From NCBI GenBank assembly GCA_031255425.1, contig JAIRSN010000041.1, forward strand, positions 1-18,970: 18,970 nt of DNA, given 5' to 3'. The stretch is from Dysgonamonadaceae bacterium. Its GTDB lineage: Bacteria; Bacteroidota; Bacteroidia; Bacteroidales; Azobacteroidaceae. This document shows positions 1 to 10,208 of this stretch, one piece after another (position 1 is the first letter of the stretch; each line of letters begins with the position of its first letter). Both the position numbers and the translations under genes were made by a program. Under the pieces are notes generated by a model. It saw only the letters and a program-made list of their open reading frames with translations, did not search any database and was not told the DNA's origin.

Positions 1-120
1 CCCGCCCCGCATATTGATTTTTCGTCCCTTTATTAGACACTTTGTCCCTTTCCGGCGTCCAAAAAACCATTCATTTTGAAGCCACTTTATTTTGTCTTTT
101 TTTTGCAGAAAAAAACAAAT

Positions 121-1266
121 ATGAATATTTTGCTTCGTACGAAACAGTTGGAAAACCTATTCTCTTCGGGAAAAAAAATACGGTTAGAAGACTCCCGGTT
201 AGAAGTTTTGCCTTTCCAATTCGAATCATCCTATCAGGCAAATGAAATAAAAACCATTCAGGAAAACCTGCTTCCCGACGAATTTGGGGACAACAAAGAT
301 GATTTTATAAACGAAAACAAATCCTTCAGTTATTCCGTTTTCACGCCCTCCGGCAAATGCAAAACAGATAAAGCGATTTTGTTGCTGCACGGTTTGAACG
401 AACGTTCGTGGAAAAAATACCTGATCTGGGCAGAATACCTGGCGAACAAAACCGGCAAGCCCGTCATCCTGTTTCCCATCGCTTTCCACATGAACCGGAC
501 CCCTTTGCTGTGGGTCACTCCCCGTTTGATACGTCCCTGGGTCGAAAAACGGATGAAAGAACTTCCGGGATTGAAAAACTCCACCTATGTCAATGTCGCG
601 CTAAGCAGCCGGTTATCGCAGGAGCCGATTCGGTTTTACACCTCCGGGCTGGAAACGATATGCAACATTCAACAGTTGGTGAAAGATATAAAAACCGGAA
701 AACATCCGCTGTTTAAGGAAGATACTTCGATTCATTTGTTCAGCTATTCGATCGGGGCGTTGCTTTCGGAAATCCTGCTGCTGGCAAACCCGGATAAGTT
801 GTTTACAAACAGCCGGCTGTTTATGTTTTGCGGCGGATCGATATTCAGCGACATGAATGCCAGCGCCCGCGATATTATGGACAGCGCCGCCAACGACGAT
901 ATTCACCGGTATTATCTCCACGATTTTATTAAAAATACCCCGGCGCTACATTTAAACGTTGCCGAAAATATTAAAAAAGCGTTCAAGGCGATGATCCGCC
1001 CCGACGTGTTGACCGATTACCGGGAAAAGTTTTTCCAACAGGCATGCAGCCGCATCCGGGCGATTTCGTTGAAAGCGGATACGGTGATTCCGACCAAAGG
1101 ACTGGTGGCGGCAATCGGGAAATATTCGGATAAAATCGTGGAAGAAATAGACTTTCCGTATGCATATACGCATCAGTGGCCTTTTCCGCTCGACGCGCGG
1201 ATTCCGGCGGAAGTGGTACGGAACAGTTTTGAAAACGTGTTCGGCAAGGCTGCCGTTTTTTTGTGA
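121..1266 (+). CDS. DUF6051-like alpha/beta-hydrolase fold protein
   Basis: Predicted 381-residue alpha/beta hydrolase whose substrate I cannot name. The block LLLHGLNERSW near residue 87 has the HG oxyanion-hole look. SYSIG at 208-212 is a nucleophile-elbow motif of the GxSxG type with Ser replacing the first Gly, giving a candidate nucleophile Ser210. Asp320 in LKADTVIP and His351 in YTHQWPFP sit where the other triad members would fall. I recall similar proteins in Bacteroidetes as DUF6051; this is recognition from memory, not a search. I chose the ATG at 121, directly after an A-rich stretch. The in-frame ATG at 76 would add 15 unlikely residues read from T-rich leader DNA. No signal peptide is evident, so the protein is probably cytoplasmic. 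It converges with uvrB and has no obvious operon partner. Confidence is high that it is a gene, moderate for the fold. Confidence 0.8.
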   Translation: MNILLRTKQLENLFSSGKKIRLEDSRLEVLPFQFESSYQANEIKTIQENLLPDEFGDNKDDFINENKSFSYSVFTPSGKCKTDKAILLLHGLNERSWKKYLIWAEYLANKTGKPVILFPIAFHMNRTPLLWVTPRLIRPWVEKRMKELPGLKNSTYVNVALSSRLSQEPIRFYTSGLETICNIQQLVKDIKTGKHPLFKEDTSIHLFSYSIGALLSEILLLANPDKLFTNSRLFMFCGGSIFSDMNASARDIMDSAANDDIHRYYLHDFIKNTPALHLNVAENIKKAFKAMIRPDVLTDYREKFFQQACSRIRAISLKADTVIPTKGLVAAIGKYSDKIVEEIDFPYAYTHQWPFPLDARIPAEVVRNSFENVFGKAAVFL

Positions 1267-1288
1267 TTGCCCGCCGTTTCCTCCGCCA

Positions 1289-3301
<2,013 letters not shown>

Positions 3302-3337
3302 AACAGCTTGTATAATTCAGCGGATAAACTTTGCCTG

Positions 3338-3345
3338 CAAAGATG
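3338..3345 (-). promoter_or_regulatory. Possible uvrB -7 box
   Basis: On the minus strand this reads CATCTTTG, one mismatch from the Bacteroidetes -7 consensus TAnnTTTG, 36 bases before the uvrB start codon. I do not see a well-spaced TTTG -33 element, so this is tentative. Confidence 0.35.
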
Positions 3346-3385
3346 CAACTTTTGCGGAGAACAACCTATTATTTTACGCAAAAAA

Positions 3386-3414
3386 TGCGGAGAAAACAGC
3401 GGCTTATCTCCGCA
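3386..3414. repeat. Inverted repeat with a nearby direct copy in the uvrB/CotH divergent region
   Basis: TGCGGAGA at 3386-3393 pairs with TCTCCGCA at 3407-3414 across a 13-base loop. A further direct copy, TTTGCGGAGAA, sits at 3351-3361. The three copies lie between the divergent uvrB and CotH promoters. They could be an operator or a structural remnant; the sequence alone does not decide. Confidence 0.4.
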
Positions 3415-3450
3415 AAGCCACACCGGATACCCGAATCTTTGCCTGTTTAT

Positions 3451-3482
3451 TTTGGATAATATGCATTTGAATACTACCTTTG
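3451..3482 (+). promoter_or_regulatory. Bacteroidetes-type promoter for the CotH gene
   Basis: A TTTG -33 element at 3451-3454 and an exact TAnnTTTG -7 box (TACCTTTG, 3475-3482) are separated by 20 bases, within the 19-21 spacing known for the Bacteroidetes primary sigma factor. The start codon lies 24 bases further on, giving a short, A/T-rich leader with no Shine-Dalgarno sequence, as is common in this phylum. Confidence 0.8.
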
Positions 3483-3505
3483 CACAAACAAATATTATAA
3501 ATACG

Positions 3506-5509
3506 ATGAAAAAGACTTTTTCAGTTATTATTTTTACTTTTATTTCCGGTATTTTGTTAAACTTTTCCGCTGTTGGACAAACAGCATCCAAAATTAATCC
3601 GGAGAACATCATTGGGAGTGTTTACAGTGTTGATTATGACGACAATAACAGTCGGTCAACAACAGTTAATGTCAAAAGCAACGCCTTCGACGGCGATTTG
3701 AATACCTTTTTTGCTTCATACGACCGGTCGAATGCCTGGGTCGGGTTGGATTTGGGTGAAAAATACATTATCACTCAGATTGCTTATTGTCCGCGCAAGG
3801 GTTGGCCGCAACGGTTGGAGTTGGGGGTTTTTGAAGGAGCCAATCATCCCGATTTCGGGGATGCCGTTTTGTTGCATGTGATTACTCAAAGACCGGACGA
3901 GGACCGGATGACCGAACAAACAGTCGTAAATTCCCGCGGTTTCCGATACATCCGGTACATTGGGCCGAACGATGTAAGGTGCAACATTGCCGAACTGGAA
4001 TTTTACGGATACCCGGGCGAGGGCGACAACAGCCGGTTGACCCAAATCACAAACATCCCCGATGTAATTATTCATACTACTCAAAACAAAGACATTACCT
4101 CTAAAACGACGTATGTAAAAGGAATCGTTACTTTTATCTCCAAAGATGGAACGGACGTTTTTACCGACAGTCTGGAGATTCGCGGACGGGGAAATGCCAG
4201 TTGGGGATTCGAGAAAAAACCCTACCGGATCAAGCTGGCTAAAAAGGCAAGGGTATTGGGAAATCCGGCGGAAGGGCGTAACTGGACCCTGATCAGCAAT
4301 CATGGAGATAAAACGTTGATGCGCAATTTGCTGGCTTTTGATTTTGCCCAACGGATAGAAATGCCGTATACGCCGGCCGGACAACCGGTCAACCTCTACC
4401 TGAACGGCGAATACAAAGGCTGTTACCAGCTTTGCGACCATATAGACGTGCGGAAAAACAGGGTGGACGTTAAGGAAATGAAAACGACCGACACTTCGGG
4501 CGAGAACCTTACCGGCGGCTATCTTATTGAGATTGACGCTTATGCCGATACGGAAAAGAAGTGGTTCAACTCCGGACGGGGAATCCCTGTCACAATCAAA
4601 TCGCCGGACGACGAAGACATTGTTCCCCAGCAATTTGATTATATCCAGTCGCATTTCAACAAATGGGAAACGGCCATTCATTCCTCCAATTACAAAGATC
4701 CGGAAACCGGTTTCCGGATGTATATGGATACACAAACGTTTGTACGTCATTTTTTAGTCGGCGAATGGAGTGGAAATACCGATACCTACTGGAGTGTATA
4801 TATGTACAAACAACGAGGTGACGAGAAGTTTTATTTCGGTCCGGTCTGGGATTTCGATTTGGCATTCGATAACGACACGAGAACGTATCCGGTCAATTCA
4901 TCGAGCCGAACCGACTGGCTGTACAGGTCCGGAGGAAGCGGCGCCAACGGAGTGTCTAATCTGGTCAACCGCCTTTTATCCGATCAGGCGCTTTACGAAG
5001 AAATACGGAAAACATATTCCGACTATCGCGATTGGGAATATATTACGGAAGAGAAGCTGTTGGGAGTCATCGACGATTATGCCGGGATGCTGGATGCGTC
5101 TCAGAAAATGAATTTCAAGCGTTGGGACGTTATCAATAAGTGGGTACACATGATTAACCACAATACGGGAAGTTACCAGGGCGAAGTGGATATTGTGAAA
5201 AGATACGTCAAGAACCGGATTGCGTGGTTGGACAAACGCTTAAACTACATCCCCGATCCCGATAACAAGCCTGTGACGACAAATATGCCTGTGGTTGCTC
5301 CTTTCCGGTTGTGGACGGAAGGCAACACAATTCATTTAGACGGGATTACGGAATCTACGTTTATCGAAGTATTTAATCTCGTGGGACAAGCAGTCAGCCG
5401 GCAGTACGCCAACCGGAATGTGACGCTTCCTGTATCTCCGGGCGCTTATATTGTCCGCCTTTCTTCATCGAACGGTAAGCATCAGACAATCAAATGTATC
5501 ATTTCGTAA
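3506..5509 (+). CDS. Secreted CotH-kinase-like protein with discoidin-like and T9SS sorting domains
   Basis: Predicted exported protein of 667 residues. Residues 1-25 form a signal peptide (KK, hydrophobic core, ending at AVGQ). Residues about 55-168 resemble an F5/8 type C (discoidin) module: NAFDGDLNTFF, AWVGLDLG, RYIRYIG and CNIAELEFYG are characteristic. Residues about 190-520 are a CotH kinase-like domain, with RGRGNASWGFEKKPYRIKL at 226-244, NLYLNGEYKGCYQL at 296-309 and the metal-binding-type motif WDFDLAF at 448-454. Residues about 598-667 look like a Por/type IX secretion sorting domain (EVFNLVGQ, then GAYIVRL near the end). CotH of Bacillus spores is an atypical protein kinase; the substrate here is unknown. 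The ATG at 3506 is chosen because the open frame upstream runs antisense through uvrB and because the promoter ends at 3482. Monocistronic, closed by hairpins after the stop. Confidence 0.9.
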   Translation: MKKTFSVIIFTFISGILLNFSAVGQTASKINPENIIGSVYSVDYDDNNSRSTTVNVKSNAFDGDLNTFFASYDRSNAWVGLDLGEKYIITQIAYCPRKGWPQRLELGVFEGANHPDFGDAVLLHVITQRPDEDRMTEQTVVNSRGFRYIRYIGPNDVRCNIAELEFYGYPGEGDNSRLTQITNIPDVIIHTTQNKDITSKTTYVKGIVTFISKDGTDVFTDSLEIRGRGNASWGFEKKPYRIKLAKKARVLGNPAEGRNWTLISNHGDKTLMRNLLAFDFAQRIEMPYTPAGQPVNLYLNGEYKGCYQLCDHIDVRKNRVDVKEMKTTDTSGENLTGGYLIEIDAYADTEKKWFNSGRGIPVTIKSPDDEDIVPQQFDYIQSHFNKWETAIHSSNYKDPETGFRMYMDTQTFVRHFLVGEWSGNTDTYWSVYMYKQRGDEKFYFGPVWDFDLAFDNDTRTYPVNSSSRTDWLYRSGGSGANGVSNLVNRLLSDQALYEEIRKTYSDYRDWEYITEEKLLGVIDDYAGMLDASQKMNFKRWDVINKWVHMINHNTGSYQGEVDIVKRYVKNRIAWLDKRLNYIPDPDNKPVTTNMPVVAPFRLWTEGNTIHLDGITESTFIEVFNLVGQAVSRQYANRNVTLPVSPGAYIVRLSSSNGKHQTIKCIIS

Positions 5510-5518
5510 TAAAAAGGA

Positions 5519-5551
5519 TGTTCCGGAGGCATTAAAAAGCGTTCCGGAACA
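5519..5551 (+). terminator. Hairpin just after the CotH gene
   Basis: TGTTCCGGA at 5519-5527 pairs with TCCGGAACA at 5543-5551 over a 15-base A-rich loop, 10 bases after the CotH stop. No T-tract follows, so it may act as a 3' stabilising hairpin, with true termination at the next hairpin. Confidence 0.4.
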
Positions 5552-5601
5552 CTCCCTCTCCTAAAAGGTACCGCTCCGGACGGAAACAAAAGCCCAAAAA
5601 G

Positions 5602-5640
5602 AAAGGGCGAAAAGTGTTCTTGCGACACTTTTCGCCCTTT
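5602..5640. terminator. Bidirectional terminator between the CotH gene and the ExbB/TonB operon
   Basis: A perfect 16-bp stem (5602-5617 with 5625-5640) encloses a 7-base loop. Each strand starts with AAAGGGCG and ends with CGCCCTTT, so A-runs upstream and T-runs downstream serve both directions. It lies 92 bases after the CotH stop and 18 bases after the TPR gene's stop on the other strand, so it can end both transcripts. Confidence 0.85.
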
Positions 5641-5658
5641 GTCTTTGCCGGACCTGTT

Positions 5659-7365
5659 TTAGTATTTTATTTTCAACTGATTCAGCGCGTCTTTTGCAAC
5701 AGCATTGTCGGGTTCTACTTCCAAAATCTTTTTGAAGTAGTCGCCTGCATTGATTTTATCGTCCAACAGCAAATAATAAGACGCCAGATAACGGTAGGCT
5801 TCTATGATTTCGTTGTTTCGTTTTCCGTCTTCGTTGGCGGCAAGCATCACAGTCAGCGTTTCTTCGTAATAAGGTTTCGCTGCGCCCTGCATGGCTGCGC
5901 CTTTCGCTTTCTGTTCTTTAACATCTACGAACGAATTGAGCCGCGCCCGCCACAAATAACCGATGTAAGACTCCGGCGACCGGTTGATTACTTCGGTAAA
6001 CGCTTCGTTTCCTTTTTCAATATAAGTCTTGAAAATGTCATCATCCATTGCTTTCTGTTCCGGATCAATAGTAGCGTCAAGATACTCGGCGTCAATATAT
6101 TTGGAGGCAGCGGAATAATTGGCTTGTCCATAGTAGAAATAGTCGAACACCACCGGCGTTTTTTCTATGGTAAAATATTTCTCGTATTGTTTCACTGCTT
6201 CGGGATAATTGTTTGTCAGCTCGTACGTATTTGCCAATTCTTTGTAGATTTCCGGTTTTTCCGGTTCCAAGGCGGCCGCTTTCAGGAAAACATCGATAGC
6301 ATTTTCCGGCTGATTTTCCTTCAATAAGATACGTCCATAAGTGATATAATCCAGGTAAATATGTTTATCTTCCGGATTATTTTGGAGAAATTCCGCGATT
6401 CCGGCAAGCGCCACTGCGTTGTTTCCCAATTTGTAATTGTTGTATGCTTTCAGGCGGTACATCACTTGATTGTTCGGATTTTCCTTCAACAAGAGATCTA
6501 TTTGTTGCAACGATTTCTCATATTGATTGGTGAAATACAGCAAGCGGGCATACCGTTCGTGCTGCAACAAGGGAACACCGGGGATGGAAATGAATTTTTC
6601 ATACGCATCCAAAGCCTTTGTGTAGTTGACATTTGCCTCGTCGATGCTGCTCATATCATACAAGTCTCCTATTTCGGCATAAGCCGGGATATACTCCGGA
6701 TCAATCGCCGTCAGTTCGTCCAGATACCTCAGCGCTTCGTTCGTATTGATATTCTTGTATACCCGTGCCAATTTCAAATAGCCGATTTTATCATTTTTGT
6801 CGAAAGCGATGGCATTCTCGTAACGGGCGCACGCTTCTCCCGTTTTGCCCTCTTTCATCAACATATCACCTTCCACGACATATATTCCCGGATACTTTTT
6901 ATTTACTTTCCGCGCTTTATCCAACGCTTCTTCCGCCTGCGGCTTCAGGTTTGCATCGATGTAAACTTCGGCAATAGTCGTCTGTACGGAAGGATTTTTT
7001 TTCGCCAGACCGGTAGCCTTTTTAAACAACGATTCGGCTGTTTTAAGTTCGCCCTTCATCAACGCCGTTTTCCCTTCACCGATGTAGCCGAAAGGATATT
7101 CCGGATCGGTTTGAATGGCTTTCTCATAAAAATAAGCCGCCGAATCCGTTTGTTGAAGTTGAGAATAAATCTGTCCGAGATAATAATAATTCTCCGCCTG
7201 TTCCCGGACCGGTTGATTCTGTTGACCCAAGAAAAAAAGTTTGGCTGCATTGTATAATTCAGCCCTGTAAAGATCAATTCCTCTTTCATTACTGTTTGCC
7301 CATACTCCCGAAACAGAGAGAAGTACAGCGACTATCAAACTTGATATTCCTTTTATTATTTTCAT
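5659..7365 (-). CDS. Exported tetratricopeptide-repeat protein, last gene of the ExbB/TonB operon
   Basis: A 568-residue protein with an N-terminal signal peptide (about 1-23, hydrophobic run SSLIVAVLLSVSGVW) and a body made almost entirely of TPR units. Several end in the usual Asp/Glu-Pro-(Glu/Asp) turn, for example AIQTDPEYPFGYIGEGK, LTAIDPEYIPAYAEIGDLY, AAALEPEKPEIYKELANTY and ILEVEPDNAVAKDAL at the C terminus. TPR arrays are protein-binding scaffolds, and the signal peptide puts this one in the periplasm. It begins 22 bases after the PstS-like gene stops and reads into a strong terminator, so it is the distal gene of a seven-gene operon. I infer a scaffold role in the envelope linked to the TonB machinery; the partner is not visible. 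The ATG at 7365 is the only start that keeps the signal peptide. Confidence 0.88.
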   Translation of the reverse strand: MKIIKGISSLIVAVLLSVSGVWANSNERGIDLYRAELYNAAKLFFLGQQNQPVREQAENYYYLGQIYSQLQQTDSAAYFYEKAIQTDPEYPFGYIGEGKTALMKGELKTAESLFKKATGLAKKNPSVQTTIAEVYIDANLKPQAEEALDKARKVNKKYPGIYVVEGDMLMKEGKTGEACARYENAIAFDKNDKIGYLKLARVYKNINTNEALRYLDELTAIDPEYIPAYAEIGDLYDMSSIDEANVNYTKALDAYEKFISIPGVPLLQHERYARLLYFTNQYEKSLQQIDLLLKENPNNQVMYRLKAYNNYKLGNNAVALAGIAEFLQNNPEDKHIYLDYITYGRILLKENQPENAIDVFLKAAALEPEKPEIYKELANTYELTNNYPEAVKQYEKYFTIEKTPVVFDYFYYGQANYSAASKYIDAEYLDATIDPEQKAMDDDIFKTYIEKGNEAFTEVINRSPESYIGYLWRARLNSFVDVKEQKAKGAAMQGAAKPYYEETLTVMLAANEDGKRNNEIIEAYRYLASYYLLLDDKINAGDYFKKILEVEPDNAVAKDALNQLKIKY

Positions 7366-7387
7366 TTTTTCCTTTTAAATTATATTG

Positions 7388-8329
7388 TTATTTTGGATAT
7401 TCATCTTTTATATTCACCGGTATATTCTGCGGATCGGTGACGGGCAACAAGCCCGATTTTAATATGATTTTTTGTCCGATTTCATTCGCAAGAAAAATAC
7501 TGAGTCCGGAAGACAGTCCGCTTTTCGGGTCCGACAGTATCGCGTACAACGGTCTCCACAAGGGATAATTTTCCTGTGCTATATCTCCGGCATAAGGGAG
7601 ATAGCTATTGTTCAGCGTGGCGTGTTCATCTTTGCTGATTCTCATCAGGTGAAACGGATTCCGGTCGATCGAATGAGTTTCACCGCTTATCGCATTGACG
7701 CCGATTAAGCCGATGCTATTCGGTAATTGCGCCACTTTTTCCATGACTTCCAAATCGTTGTTCAGTGCGTACAAATTGGGAGAAAGAGCTTTCGCTCCGG
7801 TGATCGAATCGACCACATAACGCAAAATCCCGGACTCTTTGTTGTCGAATATCACCCGGATCGTTCCCAACGACGACTTCGGATTGAGCTGAGTCCATTC
7901 GGTGATTTCTCCTGTTAATATTTTCCTTAGAGCCGGTAATCCGATTACGGAATCGGTATTTGCCGTGTTTATAATTAAAGCAATTCCATCGAAAGCAATC
8001 AAATACCTTTTTGCTTTCATCGAATGTTCTTTGAGAAGCGCCCGTTCTTTCGGATTCAAGTCGCGCGTGACTAATGCAAATCGCACCGAATCTTCCGTTA
8101 ATAAGCGAATCGCTTCTGTTTCATGGGTATATATCGGAATAACAGTTGCTGCCGGATTGTGCGCTTCAAACACTCTAATTTCGGCATCCATCAGCGCTTT
8201 GAAATTCTCATCACAAGCAATTCTTATTAAGCCGGAATAAAGCGTATCGTCCCATTTGCCTTTCACTTCCTTTTTACAGGAAACGAAAAGAAAAACAAAC
8301 GACAAACTTAAATATACTACCTGTCTCAT
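7388..8329 (-). CDS. PstS-like periplasmic-binding lipoprotein
   Basis: A 313-residue substrate-binding-domain protein. The N terminus MRQVVYLSLSFVFLFVSCKK carries a lipobox (FVSC) with Cys18 as the lipidation site. The mature part has the two-lobed binding-protein pattern seen in PstS-family phosphate binders: GLIRIACDENFKALMD at the start, then FALVTRDLNPKE, a hinge with IAFDGIALIIN, the segment LRKILTGEITEW and SIGLIGVNAISG. Those last blocks are typical of the PstS/PBP type 2 group. No pst permease genes are nearby, so transport of phosphate is not implied. I use the ATG at 8329; an in-frame TTG at 8338 would add three residues. It follows the small membrane protein by 68 bases that contain a stable hairpin. 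Family assignment is good, ligand unknown. Confidence 0.85.
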   Translation of the reverse strand: MRQVVYLSLSFVFLFVSCKKEVKGKWDDTLYSGLIRIACDENFKALMDAEIRVFEAHNPAATVIPIYTHETEAIRLLTEDSVRFALVTRDLNPKERALLKEHSMKAKRYLIAFDGIALIINTANTDSVIGLPALRKILTGEITEWTQLNPKSSLGTIRVIFDNKESGILRYVVDSITGAKALSPNLYALNNDLEVMEKVAQLPNSIGLIGVNAISGETHSIDRNPFHLMRISKDEHATLNNSYLPYAGDIAQENYPLWRPLYAILSDPKSGLSSGLSIFLANEIGQKIILKSGLLPVTDPQNIPVNIKDEYPK

Positions 8330-8353
8330 TTCAAACAATGTATTGAAATAACA

Positions 8354-8388
8354 AATGTGCTGATGAGCGATTACCTCACCAGCACATT
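8354..8388 (-). promoter_or_regulatory. Intra-operon stem-loop before the PstS-like gene
   Basis: AATGTGCTG (8354-8362) pairs with CAGCACATT (8380-8388). After one A-C mismatch, TGAG (8364-8367) pairs with CTCA (8375-8378), leaving a 7-base loop. It sits in the 68-base gap after the small membrane gene and 24 bases before the PstS-like start codon. It could partly terminate transcription or stabilise a processed mRNA. Confidence 0.55.
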
Positions 8389-8397
8389 GACGTCAAT

Positions 8398-8625
8398 TCA
8401 ACGTATTTTCTTTATTACCCTGAATATTCTGAATATTCCGTAAATTCCCAATATTACGCCCAATGCTACTCTTATTCCTTCAAACTGTCCGGCGATCTGA
8501 ACGCGAAACAGCGACGGGAACAAGAAGATAACAGCAAAAACCAAATATAAAACAGCCATTACGGATTCGAAAATGAACCACCCTAATTTTTGACCATTGA
8601 ATTTTTCGGAATTTTCAGTATTCAT
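8398..8625 (-). CDS. Small membrane protein in the ExbB/TonB operon
   Basis: A 75-residue protein of unknown function. After a polar N terminus (MNTENSEKFNGQKL) there are two hydrophobic segments, about 16-35 (FIFESVMAVLYLVFAVIFLF) and 49-66 (GIRVALGVILGIYGIFRI), followed by a basic tail RVIKKIR, consistent with two membrane spans. It starts 7 bases after the tonB stop codon. I take the ATG at 8625 because the 20 extra codons upstream overlap the tonB reading frame and look unlike a membrane protein. I remember a small membrane protein at this place in other Bacteroidales versions of the cluster, which suggests a conserved accessory; that is recollection rather than comparison. Confidence 0.8.
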   Translation of the reverse strand: MNTENSEKFNGQKLGWFIFESVMAVLYLVFAVIFLFPSLFRVQIAGQFEGIRVALGVILGIYGIFRIFRVIKKIR

Positions 8626-8632
8626 ATAACAT

Positions 8633-9448
8633 TTAGCTTTGTAATTTAAACAATACCGGTAACGTGTAATATACGTAAACCGCATTACCGTTTTGTTTTC
8701 CCGGAATCCATTTCGGCATCTTTTTCACAACGCGAACGGCTTCCTTATCGCAACTCGGATCCAAAGAGCGCAGTACATCCACATTTCCTACCGTCCCGTC
8801 AGGACCAACTACGAAACGTAAAATAACACGTCCCTGAATTCCCTGTTCGGCGGCAATTACCGGATAATTGATATTCTCCGTCAGCCACTTCATCAACTCT
8901 TTTTCTCCACCGGGAAAAGAAGGCGGGACTTCCACATGAGAGAAGATTTCCGGCTTTTTTTCTTCCTGAACCACTACTTTGTGGTCCTGAAGATCCGCAA
9001 TATCTACTCCGCCGTCTTTTACCCCTTCCACCGTTTTAACGGAAATATCTGCTTTATTATCCGTCAATTCCTGTTGAGTGACCACCTCGTTTTTCACCTC
9101 TTCGTCTCTTTTAATGACCGGAGGAGTGAACTGTACGGTTTCTTTCAATTGGGGAGGAGGGGGAACGTTTTCTATCTGTTTGATTTGATCTTCCTCCGGA
9201 ATTTCCTGGTTGATCTCAACCATTTTCACTTCTTCCGTCTGGGTTACTTCCGGAGCTTCCGGAATGACCGAACTGATTACTTTCGGAAGGAATATCAATG
9301 CCAAACCTGCAATGGTAACAATCAGCAACGCTTTCAAATGACGATTACCGGATTCTTCACGCAGCACGTAAGCGCCGTAGTGTTTGTTTTTACCCTCAAA
9401 TACAAGGTCTAACCATTTTTGAGCAGTTAAATCAATGTCTTTAGCCAT
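8633..9448 (-). CDS. tonB: Energy transducer TonB
   Basis: A 271-residue inner-membrane-anchored transducer that carries energy from the ExbB/ExbD motor to outer-membrane TonB-dependent receptors. A cytoplasmic N terminus, including GKNKHYGAYVLR typical of Bacteroidetes TonB, precedes a transmembrane helix at about 38-60. A long acidic and proline-bearing periplasmic spacer follows (VPPPPQ at 95-100). The C-terminal TonB fold occupies about 175-270: PSFPGGEKELMKWL, NINYPVIAAEQGIQGRV, FVVGPDGTV, DPSCDKEAVRVVKKMPKW and the final YYTLPVLFKL. It starts 18 bases after the upstream exbD stops and ends 7 bases before the small membrane gene. The organism probably has several tonB copies, so the symbol denotes family rather than a unique gene. 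Confidence 0.95.
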   Translation of the reverse strand: MAKDIDLTAQKWLDLVFEGKNKHYGAYVLREESGNRHLKALLIVTIAGLALIFLPKVISSVIPEAPEVTQTEEVKMVEINQEIPEEDQIKQIENVPPPPQLKETVQFTPPVIKRDEEVKNEVVTQQELTDNKADISVKTVEGVKDGGVDIADLQDHKVVVQEEKKPEIFSHVEVPPSFPGGEKELMKWLTENINYPVIAAEQGIQGRVILRFVVGPDGTVGNVDVLRSLDPSCDKEAVRVVKKMPKWIPGKQNGNAVYVYYTLPVLFKLQS

Positions 9449-9466
9449 AATCTTCGTTTTTGTTAC

Positions 9467-10171
9467 TTATTTGTTTCTTTGAGCCAACTGTTCCGGGGTA
9501 AGATATTTACTGTCATCTGTTTTCTTAAACAGCAAATACCGGTCACCATCAGTTATATCTATCACTGCGTAAGCGCCAATGTTTGAAATCAACATTTCGT
9601 CCAACACGTCCACCAAGTTTTTGTATGTCGAAAAATCCGTAGGTTTGATCATCACGGTAGGAGGAGCAACTCGCGTATTTTCCTTTGCCTTATCGTATAT
9701 TTCTCTCGATTTTTGCCTGAAAATAGAATCCGGAATTTCCTGGTTCTGCAATTGTACTTTCAGTTCCTGGATTTGTTCATACGTGCCCGCGTTTCTTTTG
9801 ATCAGGTATTCCCTCAATCCGTCGGGATCGTAGGTAGAAACCTGTAGAAAGTTAGGATCATCGTAATGATCTTCACCCGTTTTTTCGTCTTTGGGCATGC
9901 CTTCGTAATAGTAAAGCTGATCGTCTCCGGCCAACAATAGAGTGATTGCTCCTGAGGCTTTCACTTCCTGTTGTTCGTCTTTCTCCACTTTGTCGTTGGA
10001 AGGCATATTAATATTCATCGTTTGCGGCTTCAACAGTGTTGTACAAAACATGAAAAAGGTAATCAACAACATGTTCATATCCACCATCGGGGTGAAATCA
10101 ACACGGAGCGTCTGTTTTTTCTGTTTATTTTTTCCGCCTCCGCCACTTTCTTTAACTTGTACTTCTGACAT
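9467..10171 (-). CDS. exbD: ExbD-type biopolymer transporter subunit (second of two)
   Basis: A 234-residue ExbD/TolR-family protein, part of the proton-driven ExbB-ExbD motor. A cytoplasmic N terminus rich in Gly and Lys leads into a single membrane helix at about 27-47. The helix contains the proton-carrying Asp at position 31 in VDFTPMVDMNMLLITFF. The periplasmic part (about 50-234) is much longer than in E. coli ExbD (about 140 residues in total). An insertion with DEKTGEDHYDDPNF and a helical stretch IQELKVQLQNQEI separates the usual fold halves, and PTVMIKPTDFSTYKNLVDVLDEM is the conserved C-terminal piece. It follows the other exbD by 37 bases and precedes tonB by 18. Confidence 0.92.
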   Translation of the reverse strand: MSEVQVKESGGGGKNKQKKQTLRVDFTPMVDMNMLLITFFMFCTTLLKPQTMNINMPSNDKVEKDEQQEVKASGAITLLLAGDDQLYYYEGMPKDEKTGEDHYDDPNFLQVSTYDPDGLREYLIKRNAGTYEQIQELKVQLQNQEIPDSIFRQKSREIYDKAKENTRVAPPTVMIKPTDFSTYKNLVDVLDEMLISNIGAYAVIDITDGDRYLLFKKTDDSKYLTPEQLAQRNK

Positions 10172-10208
10172 TTGTTTTTCAGTTTAAAGTAAGATTAAAC
10201 ATTTAACT

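Noticed and set aside
3716..4750. Minus-strand open frame of 344 codons
   Set aside because: Antisense shadow of the CotH gene, whose domains are clear in the other strand.
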